Shown here: in pieces, positions 31,061-32,442 of the stretch
How positions within the stretch are numbered: the first letter of the stretch is position 1
How the letters are laid out: each line of letters begins with the position of its first letter
Origin: Thiosocius sp965601425
Lineage (GTDB): Bacteria; Pseudomonadota; Gammaproteobacteria; Chromatiales; Chromatiaceae
Reading direction: 5' to 3'
Length of the DNA: 32,442 nucleotides
Assembly (NCBI GenBank): GCA_965601425.1
Contig: CBFCWF010000015.1
Span: forward strand, 1 to 32,442
Made by a program: the position numbers and the translations under genes
The notes under the pieces: model-generated
Databases searched by the model: none
What the model was told of the DNA's origin: nothing
Seen by the model: only the letters and a program-made list of their open reading frames with translations

Positions 31061-32017
31061 GTGGACTACCCTTCCGATGCCAATACGACGCTGTGCTTCG
31101 GGCAGCGCATGCTCAGCCCGTTCCGGGGCGTGATGCACTCGGTGGTCACGCGCTGGGCCGACGCGGTGACAACCGACGGGCGTCAGTGGACCCTGTATGT
31201 CCGTGGGGCCTGCCTCTACGACGATCCCGCGGCGATCGACGACCCAACGGTCAGCATACCAGACGTGAAGTACGGGTCCTGGTCGTCTCAGGCGGGTTTC
31301 CGACGCGCGCCGATCCGCATGCCGACATTCGACCAACGGGTGCGAGAGGAAGGCGAGCACCTGCTGGCCTCGGTGCAACGGCACGCGGAACAGCTACCTT
31401 TCCCGCTGGCCGACCGCTTCGAACTCTGGCTGCTGCACGGCGATACCGGCCTACCGCTGGCGCTGATCGGTTCGAGCTGTGACGCTGCCGGCTGCGAAGC
31501 GCCACTCGCAACGCGCTGGACACCCGGGCGGATCTGCATGGCGGAACTCCCGGCCGCCCGCGAACTGCACGCACTGATCGCACGACTGGCCGGTCCCGCG
31601 CCGCGTGCCCAGTGGTTCGAGCGGCGGCCCGACGGCAGCGCGGCTGTGCACCCTGCCCCGGCGACAGCGTCCGATACCCTGGCCAGCGCCCGTTTCCCGG
31701 GGCTGCTGATCGACGCCGATGCACTCGACCCTGCGCAGCTGAGGCTGCTGCACACGTTGCTGCAGTGGCAGTCGCCGTCGCTGCTGCAGTTGCCGAACCT
31801 GACCCGGCTGCAGCGGGCCCGATTCGAAGCCGCGGCCTGTGGCTATGCGGTGCGGCTCGCGGAGCAGCTGCCCCTTTACCCCTGCGTGCTCGATCGCGCC
31901 GCGGTCACCGCGGCCCTGGTCGAGGCGCGCCTGCGCCGCAGCCGTCCCGATCACGGGGGGACCGCTGCCGGCCATCGGGCATTGTCGCCCGACTACATCG
32001 AGATCCCCGACGACTGA
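31061..32017 (+). CDS. Hypothetical protein
   Basis: A 318-residue soluble protein that I do not recognise. It has no signal peptide or membrane segment. The N-terminal half is Trp/Tyr-rich (RWADAVTTDGRQWTLYVRG, VKYGSWSSQAGF), with an amphipathic segment (REEGEHLLASVQRHAEQLPF); the C-terminal third is helical and Leu-rich (LRLLHTLLQWQSPSLLQLPN). Codon use looks like its housekeeping neighbours, and the frame runs through 318 codons, so it is likely real. The start is GTG at 31061, without a strong ribosome binding site; a later ATG is at 31109. Divergent from the small membrane protein gene. Confidence 0.7.
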   Translation: MDYPSDANTTLCFGQRMLSPFRGVMHSVVTRWADAVTTDGRQWTLYVRGACLYDDPAAIDDPTVSIPDVKYGSWSSQAGFRRAPIRMPTFDQRVREEGEHLLASVQRHAEQLPFPLADRFELWLLHGDTGLPLALIGSSCDAAGCEAPLATRWTPGRICMAELPAARELHALIARLAGPAPRAQWFERRPDGSAAVHPAPATASDTLASARFPGLLIDADALDPAQLRLLHTLLQWQSPSLLQLPNLTRLQRARFEAAACGYAVRLAEQLPLYPCVLDRAAVTAALVEARLRRSRPDHGGTAAGHRALSPDYIEIPDD

Positions 32018-32079
32018 GCGCCGACCGGCTCCGGCGTTCGAGCGATGTGGTGGTGCTGCCGCGGTACCGCCCGGTGCGG

Positions 32080-32283
32080 TCAGTAATGCGGTGGCGGCTC
32101 ATGCCCGGCATCGGCATCGAGCGGCGAAGGCCTCAGTTCGTTCAACAACGCCTTGACCCGGTCCAGCTCGTCGCGCATCGCGACAATCAGCCGATCCTGC
32201 CGCAACAGCGTCTCCTGCAGCGCCTCGATCGCAAGCTCCTGGTGTGCGAAGCGCGTCTGCAGGTCTTCGATCTCGTCGCGCAT
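32080..32283 (-). CDS. slyX: SlyX family protein
   Basis: SlyX is a short coiled-coil protein of unknown role. This 67-residue product has the family pattern: EIEDLQTRFAHQELAIEALQ, then LLRQDRLIVAMRDELDRVKA and a tail ending in PPPHY, which is typical. The ATG at 32283 gives the expected size; an upstream ATG would overlap the end of purL. The gene begins two bases past the purL stop. Confidence 0.88.
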   Translation of the reverse strand: MRDEIEDLQTRFAHQELAIEALQETLLRQDRLIVAMRDELDRVKALLNELRPSPLDADAGHEPPPHY

Positions 32284-32285
32284 GA

Positions 32286-32442
32286 TCAGCCGAGCCAGCG
32301 CCGAGCGTTGCGGAACAGGCGCCGCCAGGGGGCGTCCTCGATCCACTCATCGGGGTGCCAGGAATTCTGCACCGAACGGACCACGCGTTCCGGGTGCGGC
32401 ATCATGATTGTCACGCGCCCGTCAGCACTGGTGAGCCCGGTG
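32286..32442 (-). CDS. purL: Phosphoribosylformylglycinamidine synthase, C-terminal end (partial)
   Basis: The frame entering from the right edge on the minus strand encodes the last 52 residues of PurL: VTIMMPHPERVVRSV, then NSWHPDEW and PWRRLFRNARLG before the TGA. PHPER contains the glutaminase catalytic His/Glu of the C-terminal amidotransferase domain. PurL makes formylglycinamidine ribonucleotide in purine synthesis. The rest of the gene lies outside the window. slyX follows after two bases. Confidence 0.95.
   Translation of the reverse strand, partial: TGLTSADGRVTIMMPHPERVVRSVQNSWHPDEWIEDAPWRRLFRNARRWLG

Overview
The window reads as part of the chromosome of a GC-rich gammaproteobacterium that oxidises sulfur, most likely of the Chromatiales type. 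The gene orders xseB-ispA, glyA-nrdR-ribD, ribE, ribB-ribH-nusB-thiL-pgpA, msrPQ and purL/slyX are gammaproteobacterial. A small secreted Gly/Tyr-rich protein (27210-27518) looks like a sulfur globule coat protein, which points to a bacterium that stores sulfur. This placement comes from gene content and motifs; no phylogeny was run.

1-13.4 kb: housekeeping. xseB, ispA and folE2 run rightward. Leftward runs the riboflavin/one-carbon block glyA-nrdR-ribD ... ribE ... ribBX-ribH-nusB-thiL-pgpA plus a retropepsin-like protease. The block is broken twice by rightward genes: a short chemoreceptor-like gene between ribD and ribE, and an aldolase-patatin pair between ribE and ribBX. The RibB protein carries a C-terminal GTP cyclohydrolase II-like domain that has lost its zinc cysteines (RibBX type), so another GTP cyclohydrolase II should exist elsewhere.

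13.6-24.3 kb: an accessory islet between tRNA-His on the left and tRNA-Arg/tRNA-Pro on the right. It is bounded by an identical 13-bp direct repeat and an imperfect inverted repeat of about 43 bp. Inside are a leftward alpha/beta hydrolase and a tightly packed rightward operon: larC-larE-larB (the full nickel-pincer nucleotide cofactor pathway), a DUF6599-like membrane-anchored protein, a DUF362 protein with a Tat-like signal, a fused NapH/NapG-like membrane polyferredoxin with six cysteine motifs, and a Tat-exported aldo/keto reductase with a cysteine-rich C-terminus. No lactate racemase LarA is present in the window. The DUF362 protein has a His-x9-Lys motif that, from memory, lines up with the cofactor-binding His/Lys of LarA. 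The working hypothesis is that the operon makes a new periplasmic nickel-pincer redox enzyme: NPN is built in the cytoplasm, loaded into a folded DUF362 protein, exported by Tat and wired to the quinone pool or the reductase through the polyferredoxin. This is the main candidate for an undescribed system.

24.4-32.4 kb: housekeeping and small accessory genes: folD, ettA, the sulfur globule protein gene, a DUF815 ATPase with a GNAT acetyltransferase, the periplasmic methionine sulfoxide reductase msrPQ, two unrecognised genes, slyX and the 3' end of purL running off the right edge. No CRISPR array, integrase, transposase gene or prophage gene was seen.
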